Source: Chondrus crispus
Taxonomy: Eukaryota > Rhodophyta > Florideophyceae > Gigartinales > Gigartinaceae
NCBI RefSeq assembly: GCF_000350225.1
Contig: NW_005179062.1
Span: forward strand, 131,403-195,402
DNA length: 64,000 nt
Direction of reading: 5' to 3'
A program made the translations under genes and the position numbers. Numbering within the stretch: position 1 is the first letter of the stretch; every line of letters starts with the position of its first letter. The notes under the pieces were generated by a model. It was not told the DNA's origin, ran no database searches, and was given only the letters and a program-made list of their open reading frames with translations. This document shows, one piece after another, positions 1 to 10,143 of the stretch.

Positions 1-162
1 ATTATTACTCTAGCATTTCTGTGGGTGCCGTCCCTGACATCACTTGAGAACAGAGAAGTCGCTGGACGCCTAATGTTTGTCATGCTTATCTGCGGCATGT
101 CGTGTGGGAATGCTTTAGGTTGGTTAGTGGAGACCATGTTGAGACGCACAACTGGATTTTAA
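1..162 (+). CDS. C-terminal end of an equilibrative nucleoside transporter-like membrane protein (5' part outside window)
   Basis: Frame 1 is open from the window edge to TAA at 160-162, giving the last 53 residues of a protein. The segment has a hydrophobic helix start, then a short polar loop with NREVAGRLM, then a second hydrophobic helix containing CGMSCGNALGWLVE. This resembles the last two helices of SLC29/ENT transporters, whose C-terminus has an E-x-AG-x-(I/L)M pattern followed by a Gly-rich helix. The family moves nucleosides across membranes by facilitated diffusion. The assignment rests on about 40 residues, so another multi-pass transporter remains possible. The 5' part of the gene lies upstream of the window. 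Confidence 0.5.
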   Translation: MITLAFLWVPSLTSLENREVAGRLMFVMLICGMSCGNALGWLVETMLRRTTGF

Positions 163-1076
163 ATATGGATGGACTCTCACGACAGCACATGTCGCTATAT
201 GTGCAGTATTAGTGCTTTCGGCGTCCGTTCTCTGGATTCTCAACACACAGATGTGAAGAGACACAGACTATGCAACCGGGCCGCTGATCGCGAGCACAGG
301 TTTTTGTCGATGAAGAAGGCTGACCTTCCACAATGGAACAACGTCTCACCGAGTGGCGTCGGACGGAGAAAAGCGCTGGATGCATCCCAATGCAACTTCT
401 TGTGCCCTGTGCGATACTCATCTAAACCCTTGAATAGAGTGATCCCTGCTATTGTTAGCAGGGATCACTCTATTCAAGTGCTGTTAACAGCATGACTGAG
501 CAGGCACCAAGCACGGTTTTCACGAAACCCCAATCACGTCAAGCCAGTGAGCACTGTTCAGTACAATAATTTTCTGTACTTTGGTACAGTAGGTACCCCT
601 CAATAGTGCACCCTCGTGCCATAAGCTATAGATACGCACTACTGACAGCGCGAACTAATGAAGGTATATCCACAGGTCACGGCCCACCGGCCACAAAATG
701 CTCCGCGTTTTCGTCGCTTCTTGCGCGCTTGCTGGTGATAGGCTTCAAACAGGGCTCGTTTGGCACGGCGCAGTGCCTCTGAAGCATGCGGTCGTGGTCG
801 TCATCCGCAGCGCAGCGGTGTGCATCTACATCGGCATGGATCTACATGCACAGCTGTACACGTGGTAAGAATGGTGACATAGCTGAAAGGGGTGCACTTT
901 TGGCCATGTGCACTATTGTAAAGCGAACTATTAAGGAGACCCCCCCTGTATACTTTTTAGACCTACAGAATAGGTGTGTTCACAAGAAAAACCGTCACTC
1001 ACCGCAACCTCAGCAGAGAAAGTCATTGGCTTTATCTGTGAGCCTTCGGTCTCATCTGAACGAAACTTTACACGGC
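163..1076. other. Intergenic stretch with a perfect hairpin
   Basis: No convincing gene is seen. Short reading frames here show no recognisable domains. The one clear structure is the 23-bp inverted repeat at 429-478, listed separately. The first part presumably holds the 3' UTR of the transporter gene. Confidence 0.5.
429..478. repeat. Perfect 23-bp inverted repeat with 4-nt loop
   Basis: Arms 429-451 and 456-478 are exact reverse complements, separated by TTGT at 452-455. It lies about 270 bp after the stop of the upstream gene. A perfect stem of this length does not arise by chance in a kilobase. It could be a foldback remnant of a mobile element, a small-RNA precursor, or part of a 3' end. 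No flanking target duplication is obvious. Confidence 0.85.
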
Positions 1077-1373
1077 ATGAGCACCAATACAACGACTGTT
1101 GAGTCCTACTTTTCCAATCCCTATGCAGATGCGGGATCGGTTTTCTTTCCAACGATTGCCTTGCTCGGATTCTGCCTCGCCATTGTCTACAAGAAATGCC
1201 GTGGTATCGAAACAGGCCCATTCACACCAGATTCCGTGTCTCCTTCCCTATCCCCGAATGCACAGCCTCGGCATTCCATGCCACCAGTGCCTCTGACAAG
1301 GCATGCAAATCTTGTCTCATTTGGCGACGGTGGCATCTACACGACGGTACCAGCGCCTCTGCACGCGGTCTAA
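1077..1373 (+). CDS. Hypothetical small single-pass membrane protein (doubtful)
   Basis: An ATG at 1077 opens a 98-residue frame; the same frame is open upstream from 786. It has a polar N-terminus, one hydrophobic segment at about residues 19-34 followed by basic residues (YKKCRG), then a Pro/Ser-rich tail. That layout would suit a small membrane-anchored protein with the tail facing the cytosol. I recognise no family, the composition is not strongly gene-like, and it may be chance. It lies 50 bp from the 3' end of the convergent oxidoreductase gene. Confidence 0.22.
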   Translation: MSTNTTTVESYFSNPYADAGSVFFPTIALLGFCLAIVYKKCRGIETGPFTPDSVSPSLSPNAQPRHSMPPVPLTRHANLVSFGDGGIYTTVPAPLHAV

Positions 1374-1423
1374 AGTGATCTCAAGAGCAATGCTGGTGCT
1401 TCTAGTCAACATCAGCCTTGAGG

Positions 1424-2798
1424 TCAAGCATATCTGCGAACCTTTTTAGACAACAAGGTTGCAAACATATATGATATTCTTTCCAGGCCCCTGAACACTT
1501 GTGCAGCAATGCTGTTGCTCTTTGCAGCCATCACGCCTAACGCTTCAATTGCAAATTTCATAATGCTTGGTAAGCGCCCCACGACGACTACACTTCCAAG
1601 GCAAAGTATGGCATGATACTTGTACAGGCTGATAACAGCGAGCCGTGGAAACCTTCCCAGTGGAAACGCGTCTCTCGGATATTGGTTCAATCGGCCTTGG
1701 ACTACGCTTCTGTGGGTTTGTTTGGACTGCAGTAGCTTCACAACGTTACGGGCGGCAAGCACACCGCCTTCCTCTGCTGCGTATGCAGTTTTCTCACATG
1801 CGAGTGCACTGATATCTAGCTCACCCGGAATTCTGCCCGCATCCCCAGCGATGAAAACATGGCTTGCCTGCGGTAGTTGCAGCGTGCTAAGAGTCAGCAA
1901 GGAACCATCTTTCTGCATAATGCTTGCGTCACACAATCCACCTAGCACTAAAGCCGCTGTGGATCCGTTGTCTTTTGCTCCAGTGCAGTCGAAAACGAGG
2001 TCCGCAGAAACTACAGTTGCGGGATCATCACAATCCTGAAAGTGCTGACGCCTTTCTGAATTGCCTACAACTGGCTCCAGATGGGCTTGTAATATCCTAA
2101 CACCCCTCTGTCTCAGCCAGGTGCCTGCATATAAACCAGAACGTTTTGGGAATCGCGGTAATAGTCCCTTCCGGGATGACGCTAAAGTAATGCTGGCAGG
2201 AGGTGCTTGCCGCGCCATAGACACCAATTCAGCTGCCAGTTCTACGCCAATCGGCCCTGCGCCAATGATTAAAATACTGAAAGTTGACACATAAGTTAGC
2301 TATGCTCTCTAAGAATGAATAGTAAGAGCAGAAAGGGATCATGTTTGACACCCACTCTTTCGCTTGGAAAGCTTTCCTTCGAAAGGACTCAAACTCCTCT
2401 CGTCGAGTCGCAGTCGTTGATTTCGCATTGCCAGCATGGAGCTTAATCGGGGGCGCATGCTTAACACCAGTCGCCCATACACAAAAGTCATACGGGATGG
2501 TCGATGTGACTCCATCAGCAATATTAAACACAGTTGCCGCCGTCTCCGAGAGGCAAGTAACACGGCCTTCCAAGAATTCGAGATCAGGATGGGTTTGCTG
2601 ATTGAATGTAATCTTCCCGATGTGGCTCGGTTGCACGATGCAACGTAGAACTGAGGGCGTGAACTCAAAGAAGGGCTTTTCGTCAACTAGAACAACGCGA
2701 GCTGGAACTTGGGAATCCAAGAAATGCCGGACGGCTGCTCGGCCTGCAAAGCCACCTCCAACTACTAGAATTGTCGGGGTAGTAAGAGTGGCTTCCAT
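1424..2798 (-). CDS. FAD/NAD(P)H oxidoreductase of the AIFM2/FSP1 (AMID)-like group, two exons
   Basis: Exon 1 is 2798-2350 and exon 2 is 2276-1424, on the minus strand. A 73-bp intron (GT at 2349, AG at 2277, preceded by a pyrimidine-rich tract) joins the frames to give about 433 residues. An N-terminal FAD-binding motif GGGFAG sits at residues 14-19. A second dinucleotide fold GAGPIGVELAAE starts near residue 155, the position expected for the NAD(P)H domain. A C-terminal FAD contact (FIAGDAG) lies near residue 294. Order and size fit the pyridine nucleotide-disulphide oxidoreductase family, closest in layout to AIFM2/AMID or type II NADH dehydrogenases, which pass electrons from NAD(P)H to quinones. 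The frame is open upstream to 2948; the ATG at 2798 is preferred because it begins ten residues before the FAD strand. No clear membrane segment was identified. Confidence 0.8.
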
Positions 2799-3125
2799 CT
2801 GAGATACTTGAGACCAAAAGGCATCGCACCTCGCACGATGGACGCTTCCTGTGCTTGTGGCCCCGTGTTTTTGTGATTGCAGGAACATGTCATTTATTCT
2901 AAAACGGAAAGATACAGTAATTTCCGAGGGGAGACTTGCTGTCAACAACGGTTAGTTCATACATACAAACTGCCTCCAACTTGATCCATCTTCGGAAGTA
3001 CTCACTCGCTCACACCCATCAGGATCCGGTAAAATTCCCCGTTTCAAGAATGCAAGCAGGATCCGATTCCTGTGTAGATTTCGAAGGGATTTAATACTAT
3101 AAAGAAGCATTCAAGTCCGGGACAA

Positions 3126-3884
3126 TCACAGGCGTTCATCGTCGGGTACCCGCGCATAAAGCGCAAGGCCTCCCGACCGGCCACGGGCTGCAAGAATATC
3201 CTTCCGGATAGAAAAAAAAGTAAAGAAGGGAAGAGTTTTCGCTGTCCGTCCCTCGAGCGTCGGTCCCTCCTTATCGAGCCCCGCCTTCTTCCATCTGAAC
3301 GACCCAATTTTGACTTCAAGCTCATCCACAGTGAACTCAAGTCTGTTCATCTTCGGCTGCCATCTCGCCGGCCCTCGGAACCTGAAGAACGCAGTCGACC
3401 CAAAAAAGAAGATGCCGTTATCAAAAACGCCCACATCTTTGTCCCCTGGAATGAAAGTTTGCTGCGCACGCACGGGAAAGTAAACCGCCTTCAACAACGG
3501 GTTTTTCGTCTTTTCGTCTGCTGTGAAGACAAGGCGCCATTGGCCATACAGCAGGTCGATGTCAGACTTGGTTTTATTGCGCCTTTGCTCGCGCTCGAGT
3601 TCCCGCAGCGCCGTGGTCACCGTGCTTCCGCCGGGACGTCGCCCACCCTTGGTGTAGGCAGAGGCGGCTTTAGTCAGCACGAAACTGGCAGCGGCAGCTA
3701 CCATGGCGCTGTTCTCTTGAGCCGAAGGAGCTTGTTGCTCGCAAGTTGGGCGCGCCGCGAGATTGGTTTGATGGCGCCATCCCAGATTGGGAGGGCGATG
3801 TAGGAGCGGGAGAGATGGTGCGAATCCTGTCATGGGAGCTTCGAGGGTCATGACGTTTTGATGGATTGGGAAAGAAAGAGTCAA
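3126..3884 (-). CDS. PAP/fibrillin-like plastid lipid-associated protein
   Basis: A single open frame of 252 codons; starts at 3851 or 3833 are more likely, giving 235-241 residues. From 3833 the N-terminus reads MTGFAPSL.., rich in Pro, Arg, Leu and Thr with an early Phe, as in red-algal and glaucophyte plastid transit peptides. The mature part has an Ala-rich helix, then a lipocalin-like pattern: LLYGQWRLVFTAD, a run of beta strands around GVFDNGIFFFGSTAFFRF, and a closing strand GRSGGLALYAR. Plastid fibrillins show the same W-x-L-x-(Y/F)T opening and a Gly-rich closing strand. They bind lipids or quinones at thylakoids and plastoglobules. Ligand and exact subfamily cannot be read. It follows the oxidoreductase gene in the same direction and diverges from DMC1. 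Confidence 0.65.
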   Translation of the reverse strand: MTLSFPIHQNVMTLEAPMTGFAPSLPLLHRPPNLGWRHQTNLAARPTCEQQAPSAQENSAMVAAAASFVLTKAASAYTKGGRRPGGSTVTTALRELEREQRRNKTKSDIDLLYGQWRLVFTADEKTKNPLLKAVYFPVRAQQTFIPGDKDVGVFDNGIFFFGSTAFFRFRGPARWQPKMNRLEFTVDELEVKIGSFRWKKAGLDKEGPTLEGRTAKTLPFFTFFSIRKDILAARGRSGGLALYARVPDDERL

Positions 3885-4556
3885 TTACCGAGAATTGCAA
3901 TGGACCGGCATCAGCGGGCTCAAGTCGTAAGTTATCTTGAATTGCAAAGTCGAAGCTTGAGTCAGGTGCATGGGCTGGTGTACGGTAGTGTACAGTATTT
4001 CTTAGTGGTGAAGAGCTGAGCCATTGAAAGGCTATAACCTTGGAGATCAAATCTCAAATATCCGACTGCGTTTTTACGGAGAGATCGCGCAAGCTGTGAT
4101 AACGTACCCAAGGGTACAGTGTGCTGTAGGTAGGGGTCACGAGGAAGGAACTCTGAAGAACAAAGGTGCTGAGGCGACCAAGTCTCGCACAGAGTGGGCG
4201 AGCGAATAAAGCGGTCAGCTTCAGCTGACGCAAGTCTCTGTGGGGGTGCGGAGGGAGAGCGAGTTCCACCCAAACACGCACTCGCAAATGCTCCATTCGG
4301 GCGGGTATCCGATACACTCAATGAGTAGCGGCCTGCGAAGCGAAAGTCAGTCGAACCGAAGCCATGTGTCTACGCACCGTACCGCCCCCTCGCCCTCGCC
4401 CGATTTTCGCTTGGTTTCACGTATAACCTCCGCGCTCCCGGACAACTTAAATTATCAATCTCTCTACATCCACCCCCTCCTATCCCCCCCCCCCCCCCCT
4501 TCTCAAAGTCAATCCTCCGGTACTTCTTCTTTTAGGAGGCACAAGCTACCACTGAT
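3885..4556. other. Divergent intergenic region (promoters of the fibrillin-like gene and DMC1)
   Basis: About 670 bp separate the two divergent start codons, so promoters for both genes should lie here. Close to the DMC1 start there is a pyrimidine-rich tract including a run of 16 C (4484-4499). No clear TATA box was found. Short frames in this stretch show no protein features. Confidence 0.5.
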
Positions 4557-5905
4557 ATGAGTCGTGCCGAGTCTGCAACGCCTGTCCAGGAGGAGGCCAA
4601 CGAAGAGCTAGTCCAAGATTTCGATGAAATTGACAAACTCGCTGAGCTAGCAGTAGCCGCTGCAGATATCAAGAAGTACGTACATCTACTTGAAACCCCG
4701 CATGGATCTCCTTCGAACCTTAGATGCTAAACGTTTACTGCAAATGTATGGTTTTCTCGCGAAGAATGAAAGACGCTGGCTACTACACTGTTTCCTCTGT
4801 TCTCATGCGAACAAAGAAAGCTCTTTGCGAAGTCAAAGGTCTAAGCGAGCCTAAGATTGACAAGATTCGAGACGCTGCCCTCAAGCTGTTCGGTGCAGGG
4901 TTCATCACGGGAACAGAGGCGCGCCAGAAGAGGATGAATGTCTACAACGTCAGCACCGGAAGCCAAGCTCTCAACGAGATCATTGGCGGCGGTATCGAGA
5001 CTGGCTCTATCACTGAAGCGTTTGGTAAGCTAATCTACCAGCCATTTCTACTTGCTAAACACACTTCTGGATGCATACACTAACACTACCCATCGCAGGC
5101 GAATTTCGTTGCGGTAAAACCCAGCTGAGCCATACCCTGTGCGTCACGGCGCAACTGCCGACGGAGATGGGCGGTGGCAACGGGCGAGTCGCCTTCATCG
5201 ACACAGAAAACACGTTTCGCCCGGAGCGCATAATGGAAATCTGCGCCCGCTTCGACTTAAACGCTGATGATGTTCTTGACAACATTCTCGTAGCTCGGGC
5301 GTACACAAGTGAACACCAGTGCGAGCTCTTGGACCACGTCGCCGCTAGGATGGCGGCAGATCGATTTGCACTCCTGATTGTGGATTCAGCGACAGCTCTT
5401 TTTCGTGTTGACTTCACAGGGAGAGGGGAGCTAGCTACACGGCAGCAGAAGCTTAACCAGTTTCTGAGCTCCCTTACGAAGATTGCAGAGCAGTTTAACG
5501 TTGCGGTGTGGATTACGAATCAAGTGATGAGCACCCCAGATGCCATGGCTTTTGCAGCCGATAAGAAGCCAATTGGCGGTAAGCGCTGCTCTGCTCAAAC
5601 TACGTTTACGAACATCCACATGAATCGCGAGTTTTGACCTCGACGAACGAGTCAGCACACAACGGAACACTATGGATCGCTAACACTCGACTTTCTCGGA
5701 CTTTCTCTTTGGAAAATTGTGTTACACCCTGATCGCTCAATTATCTCAAGGTCATGTGATGGCGCATGCGAGCACAACAAGACTCGCACTAAGAAAGGGA
5801 CGAGGAGAACAACGCATATGCAAAATATTTGACTCTCCGATGTTCGCGGAAACGGAAGCCACCTTTGCGATTGGCGAAGGTGGCGTTTGCGACGCATCCG
5901 ATTAG
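4557..5905 (+). CDS. DMC1: Meiotic recombinase DMC1 (RecA/RAD51 family), four exons
   Basis: Exons 4557-4675, 4765-5024, 5099-5578 and 5751-5905 join in frame through GT-AG introns of 89, 74 and 172 bp, giving 337 residues, the usual DMC1 length. The N-terminal helix-hairpin-helix domain contains [15 protein letters not shown]. Walker A is GEFRCGKTQ (residues 127-135; the RCGKT form also occurs in yeast Dmc1). Walker B is LLIVDS (218-223). Other family blocks are [16 protein letters not shown], the loop before KPIGG, and the C-terminal [32 protein letters not shown] after Walker A favours DMC1 over RAD51. The protein forms filaments on single-stranded DNA and catalyses strand exchange between homologues in meiosis. 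Its presence implies a sexual cycle or recent loss of one. All conserved residues I checked are present. Confidence 0.93.
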
Positions 5906-6415
5906 AGAAAGTGAAGGAGTCACAAGTATGTAGACCTTTTCTTGGATCACTTTTAGTTTTTAACGAGACTCTAGCTTTATGCTCATGAGTGCGATTCTTC
6001 AAAATTCGCGCGAAGGGCCTGTCGATTAGAAAGGAGAGTGCTTGCTAAGGCCCCCAGTGTTACCCCTTTCGATCGAACCACTCTGTTCTGTCCACTGATG
6101 AAACGATTTGTTGCCTCTTGCAAGACACGAAACCAACGATGCCCTCTAAACAATCCTCGCCCCAGTTTTGACGTAGAAAACGCAGCTTTTTTTGTGGTAA
6201 TCCCTCACATGCCGCGACCGTCAGTTGCACGTAACTCGTGACCAACTCAGGCAAAGGCTGTTCCCCTCTGGCAGAGGAGGCACGCGCAGAAACCGATTAT
6301 CTACATGGAAAAGAATGTAAAACAAAGGGACAACCCGTGCTCCCAGAAACACTGGGTTGTCTCTTCGGGGAGGCTGCCAGCAATACGGCCTCTCCACATC
6401 ACATTCACACGCGAG
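5906..6415. other. Convergent intergenic region
   Basis: This lies between the 3' ends of DMC1 (+) and the signal peptidase gene (-). I see no coding pattern, repeat or RNA gene. It should contain both 3' UTRs and polyadenylation sites. Confidence 0.5.
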
Positions 6416-7396
6416 TTAGACGTTAATATCCAACCTATCCAACGGGAATATCCTTGCGACCGGCCTACCGACAACATTATCTACCGGCAGCAAGCCCCAA
6501 TACCGCGAATCAATCGACCGTTTCGCATTGTCGCCAATGACAAACAAAAAACCATCCGGGATCTTCCTCGGTGCGACGTTCGGACTTCCCGGCGCCGCTT
6601 CGTCAACTTTGACCCCATTCACGCGTACATCTCTCCCCCGCACCTCAATAATATCCCCCCCTACAGCCGCCACTCGCTTTACAAACAGCGTGTTCCGCCT
6701 CAAAGTCATACCCGTCGACGTCATGGCGTGCGCAGTAGCCGCGTTCTGATGTGCGGAGCGAATGATGCGCATAAGTCGATTCGGCGGGCGAAACAACACA
6801 ATCTCCCCTCGATGCGGCGGTGCGCTATGTACGGAGATCTTCTCCACCAGAAGCGCATCGCCGACGTGAAGCGTAGGGTACATGGACGTGCTAGGAATTG
6901 AATAAATAGAAACAAATGTTGGTCCGAAGGCTCCCACGCCCAAAAATACTGCTGATACGGCCAACGTGACGAGGGCACAGCTGAGCAGATCTGCGATATA
7001 GGAAAACAGGCATGCATCCTGCACTTTGACCAACACCGGCCACTCGCGCTCGAAACGAGGTAGGAGCCTTTTGGCGGGCCGCAGGGTGGCGACGATATCG
7101 CGGTGGCGTGTGCGATCGACAGCGCGGGTAGTGTCGATGTCTTCGTCGTCGAGGGTTAGGCGCTCCACGGTATACTCGACACTGCGGTAGACGCCTTTCT
7201 GGCGCATGCGCAAGTCCCAAAGATGACGCGGGACGACGACACTTCCGACACGGAGCTCGTGTAACCTCGGGCGGTGGCGTTCGCACCAAGGAGGAAACGA
7301 GATGCAACGGGGGGTCGTGCGGCGTTGGCGACGGGGAGGGGAAGGAAGAGGGGGGTGAAGGAAAGCATGGTTGACTGGCGCCACAGAAGAGACCAT
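6416..7396 (-). CDS. Type I signal peptidase (SPase I, S26 family), organellar type
   Basis: A single open frame of 326 residues. Residues 1-130 are Pro/Arg-rich and then charged, fitting an organelle targeting sequence plus a stromal/matrix segment. A membrane helix spans about 134-156. The catalytic Ser lies in IPSTSMYPTL (Ser171), the general-base Lys in FVKRVAAVGGD (Lys240), and the box E motif is GDN-x4-S-x-DSR-x-WG (about 288-301). All S26A catalytic boxes are therefore intact. Such enzymes cut N-terminal signal or thylakoid-transfer peptides on the trans side of a membrane. The PSxSMxPTL form and the long leader resemble plastid processing peptidases (PLSP), but a mitochondrial location cannot be excluded. 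It is convergent with DMC1 and codirectional with the malic enzyme gene. Confidence 0.85.
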   Translation of the reverse strand: MVSSVAPVNHAFLHPPLPSPPRRQRRTTPRCISFPPWCERHRPRLHELRVGSVVVPRHLWDLRMRQKGVYRSVEYTVERLTLDDEDIDTTRAVDRTRHRDIVATLRPAKRLLPRFEREWPVLVKVQDACLFSYIADLLSCALVTLAVSAVFLGVGAFGPTFVSIYSIPSTSMYPTLHVGDALLVEKISVHSAPPHRGEIVLFRPPNRLMRIIRSAHQNAATAHAMTSTGMTLRRNTLFVKRVAAVGGDIIEVRGRDVRVNGVKVDEAAPGSPNVAPRKIPDGFLFVIGDNAKRSIDSRYWGLLPVDNVVGRPVARIFPLDRLDINV

Positions 7397-7981
7397 GGGG
7401 TTGTGGTGGTGATCGGACAGAGAGGAAGCAGGATGGCTGTGGGAGAAGAAGAAGCTGGGGGGATGTGCACGGAATGGATTGGTTGATGACGGGGAAGCTC
7501 AGAAAGAGCACGATACGGGGAAAGGGCAGATGTGCTTGCGAAAATCTGGGGACGATAATCCATTCTGAGTGGCCTAGAAATTTGCCTCTTTCCATGAGAA
7601 TTTATGTGCGGGCCCGGAAACGCTCCTTAAACTGTCTCATCCACAAAAATCTCACCACTCCACGGCCACACCTGTCATGGCATGAGATCTCAAGGCTGTG
7701 TTCAGTATCTTCACATGAAGAACGTACGGAACCCTCGTCTCTAGGCTTTCACGGCTGCGCCTTGCACACTAGACGACAAATCGCCTCCGTTAATGTGAAC
7801 AAGGAAAAGGCGACCGTGACCTTGAAGCGCGGCAGAATTCGAGGCGTATGCTACCAGCCGCATTCGCGGTAAGAGCCAAGTCGTCTACACACCCTGACCC
7901 GCCCGACGTGGTCGCGTCTCTGTAATACCTGATCCTCACCTCACATTCCGAATCACTTAATCTACGCCTCCTCCGCTTCCC
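7397..7981. other. Intergenic region upstream of the signal peptidase gene
   Basis: About 585 bp lie between the 3' end of the malic enzyme gene and the signal peptidase start, both on the minus strand. It should hold the malic enzyme 3' UTR and the signal peptidase promoter. No coding or repeat signal is seen. Confidence 0.5.
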
Positions 7982-9859
7982 TTATCCAGCCACTATGTGG
8001 CCATACTTCGGCTCCCACATCTGCTCACGCAAGAATTCCTTCAGACCATCGCGAGATTGCAACGCACTATCAGGGAGAGCCTGGCCCGTCAGTCCCTGAT
8101 TTATGGCAACTTGCGCCACGGATGCAGCCACCTCCACGCTCACAGCTCTCAGCTTCTTCACGCCCGGAAACAGCAAACCCTTCTTCACCTCCTCGTCAGG
8201 TAGGAGCGTCGCAATCGTCCTCGCCGCAGCGAGAAACATAGAATCTGTAACACACGAAATTCTCAGAGCAGTCACGGCGAGACCCAACCCAGGGAACGAG
8301 TAGACGTTGTTTGCCTGGTTGGAGTATTTCACCTCCCCATCGGGCATCGTCACGTTCCCGAAAGGCGATCCGGACGCAAAAATCGCTCGACCAGAAGTCC
8401 ACTGAAACGCTTGCTCCGCCGTGCACTCTGAAGCAGTAGACGGATTGGACATTGGGAAAATAACGGGCTGGACCACGTGCTTTGCCATTTTCTTCACCAC
8501 CTCCTCTGTAAACAGCCCACCACGTCCGCTCAGACCAAGTAACACTGTTGGCTTCACCGTATCAATCACCTCCCCTAGGGGCATGCCAGCCGCCAAGTCG
8601 GATCGTTGAAACTTTCTCCGTGTGGGGCAGTCTTTCCTGGAGTCCGTACTGGCCCCCAGTAAGCCATTTTCGTCCACGACGTAGAATCGGTCGTAGGCAT
8701 CTTCCGGCGTCGCACCCTCCGCTTCGATCGCCTGTGCGATTGCTTCGCACACACCTAACCCCGCTGAACCAGCCCCAGCACAAAGTATCCTCTCGCCTGT
8801 GATGTCAGCTGATTGCATACTGCGCGCCCGTAATGACGAAAGGACGGAGGCCACTGCAATGCAACCAGTTGATTGGATGTCATCGTTGAACAGAGGCGCA
8901 TGTTTGTGTCTGTATCGCTTTAGAAGAGTGGCTGCGACGTCGCTGCTAAAATCTTCAAACTGGATAAGCGCATTCGGCCATCGGTGGCGCACTGCGCTGA
9001 TCCATTCATCAATCAAGCTTATGTACTCGTCTCCTCTGAGCCTTTTCCGAGGCAGCCCCAAGTAAAGAGGATGATCACGCAGTGCTACGTTGTCAGTTCC
9101 CACATCTAACACAACCGGGAGGGTATTTGTCGGAGAGATACCTGCACCGGAAACGTAGAGAGACAACTTGCCAATAGGGATATTCATAGAGTTACAACCT
9201 AAATCTCCAAGCGCTAGGACTCGAGAACCATCTGTGACAACAATCACATCGACGTCATCAACCGGCCAGTTGTAGACCATTGTTCTAAAATGAGCGCGGT
9301 CCTCAACACTGAAATACATCCCTCGAGTACGGCGGTAAATGGCATGAAACCTTTGGCAGGCTTCCCCAACAACCGGTGTATACACAATTGGTGCGAGCTT
9401 CTCAAAGTTATCCATGAGTATTCTGTAGAACAGCACAGTATTCCTATCCATCAACATGGACAGGAACTGAAATTTATCTAAGTCGGTGCGTTGCCTTGAA
9501 AAGGTTGTCATGACCCGTTGGATCTGCTGCTCCAGAGCTTGTTGGCGCGGAGGAACTAAACCTCTCAAAAGCAGCCGCTCCCTTTCATCGGCAGAAAAGC
9601 CACTGCCGCGGTTCAATGAGGGATCGTGGATGACCGATAAGCCCCTATGCTTTGTTTTCAGAACTTCATCGGAACGTTCGTTTAGGTCGTCGTCCATGCC
9701 CCCGACATGTTGTTCATGTTGCAGTGCTCTGGACGTGCATGTGAAATGGGTGCGAAGGCAAGAACCAAACGGTCTGGAGACATTTCCAGCCGCCAGTTTC
9801 CGTACTGCCCCCGACACGGGACGCCCACATCCAAGCGATGAACGGGTTGCATTCCACAT
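7982..9859 (-). CDS. NAD(P)-dependent malic enzyme, probably organellar
   Basis: A single 625-residue frame. The first 50 or so residues are Arg/Ser/Ala-rich with few acids, typical of a mitochondrial or plastid transit peptide. Family hallmarks follow in order: IVYTPVVGEACQ with the catalytic Tyr160; LGDLGCNSMNIPIGKLSLY with the catalytic Lys231; LDVGTDN; the metal ligands in FEDF (Glu302, Asp303) and FNDDIQSTG (Asp327); a Gly-rich dinucleotide loop CAGAGSAGLG; and the SNPST..ECTAEQA block. The enzyme oxidatively decarboxylates L-malate to pyruvate and CO2, making NAD(P)H. Some usually fixed positions differ (SSDVAA after FEDF, STGCIAV after NDDIQ), so the sequence is divergent but catalytic residues are retained. 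Cofactor choice cannot be read safely. It is the last ordinary gene before the transposon block. Confidence 0.93.
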   Translation of the reverse strand: MWNATRSSLGCGRPVSGAVRKLAAGNVSRPFGSCLRTHFTCTSRALQHEQHVGGMDDDLNERSDEVLKTKHRGLSVIHDPSLNRGSGFSADERERLLLRGLVPPRQQALEQQIQRVMTTFSRQRTDLDKFQFLSMLMDRNTVLFYRILMDNFEKLAPIVYTPVVGEACQRFHAIYRRTRGMYFSVEDRAHFRTMVYNWPVDDVDVIVVTDGSRVLALGDLGCNSMNIPIGKLSLYVSGAGISPTNTLPVVLDVGTDNVALRDHPLYLGLPRKRLRGDEYISLIDEWISAVRHRWPNALIQFEDFSSDVAATLLKRYRHKHAPLFNDDIQSTGCIAVASVLSSLRARSMQSADITGERILCAGAGSAGLGVCEAIAQAIEAEGATPEDAYDRFYVVDENGLLGASTDSRKDCPTRRKFQRSDLAAGMPLGEVIDTVKPTVLLGLSGRGGLFTEEVVKKMAKHVVQPVIFPMSNPSTASECTAEQAFQWTSGRAIFASGSPFGNVTMPDGEVKYSNQANNVYSFPGLGLAVTALRISCVTDSMFLAAARTIATLLPDEEVKKGLLFPGVKKLRAVSVEVAASVAQVAINQGLTGQALPDSALQSRDGLKEFLREQMWEPKYGHIVAG

Positions 9860-10143
9860 ATTCTATGATCGTGGGGCCGGTGTTGATGATCTCTCAAGTC
9901 GTGTTGATCTGAGGTGATAGATGCAAGAGGGAATAAGGTTTCAAAAAACGCCCAAACTTTTCCGTAAAATAATCTCTCGAATAGTTATCCAGAGTACAAA
10001 TACAGCATAGTGCAGTGCACACAGAAAGTACTGTATACTCTTGGGTTTCTCAACTAATCACAGAGAATGGAAACTAAACGACAACCCAATTGAAAGGCCT
10101 CGTCCTCGCCCTAACTAGAACAGAAATATAAAGAACCTGACAG

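Noticed and set aside
786-1076. Upstream extension of the small ORF from 786
   Set aside because: Composition is not gene-like and crosses likely 3' UTR or intergenic DNA; the ATG at 1077 just before the hydrophobic segment is preferred, itself with low confidence.
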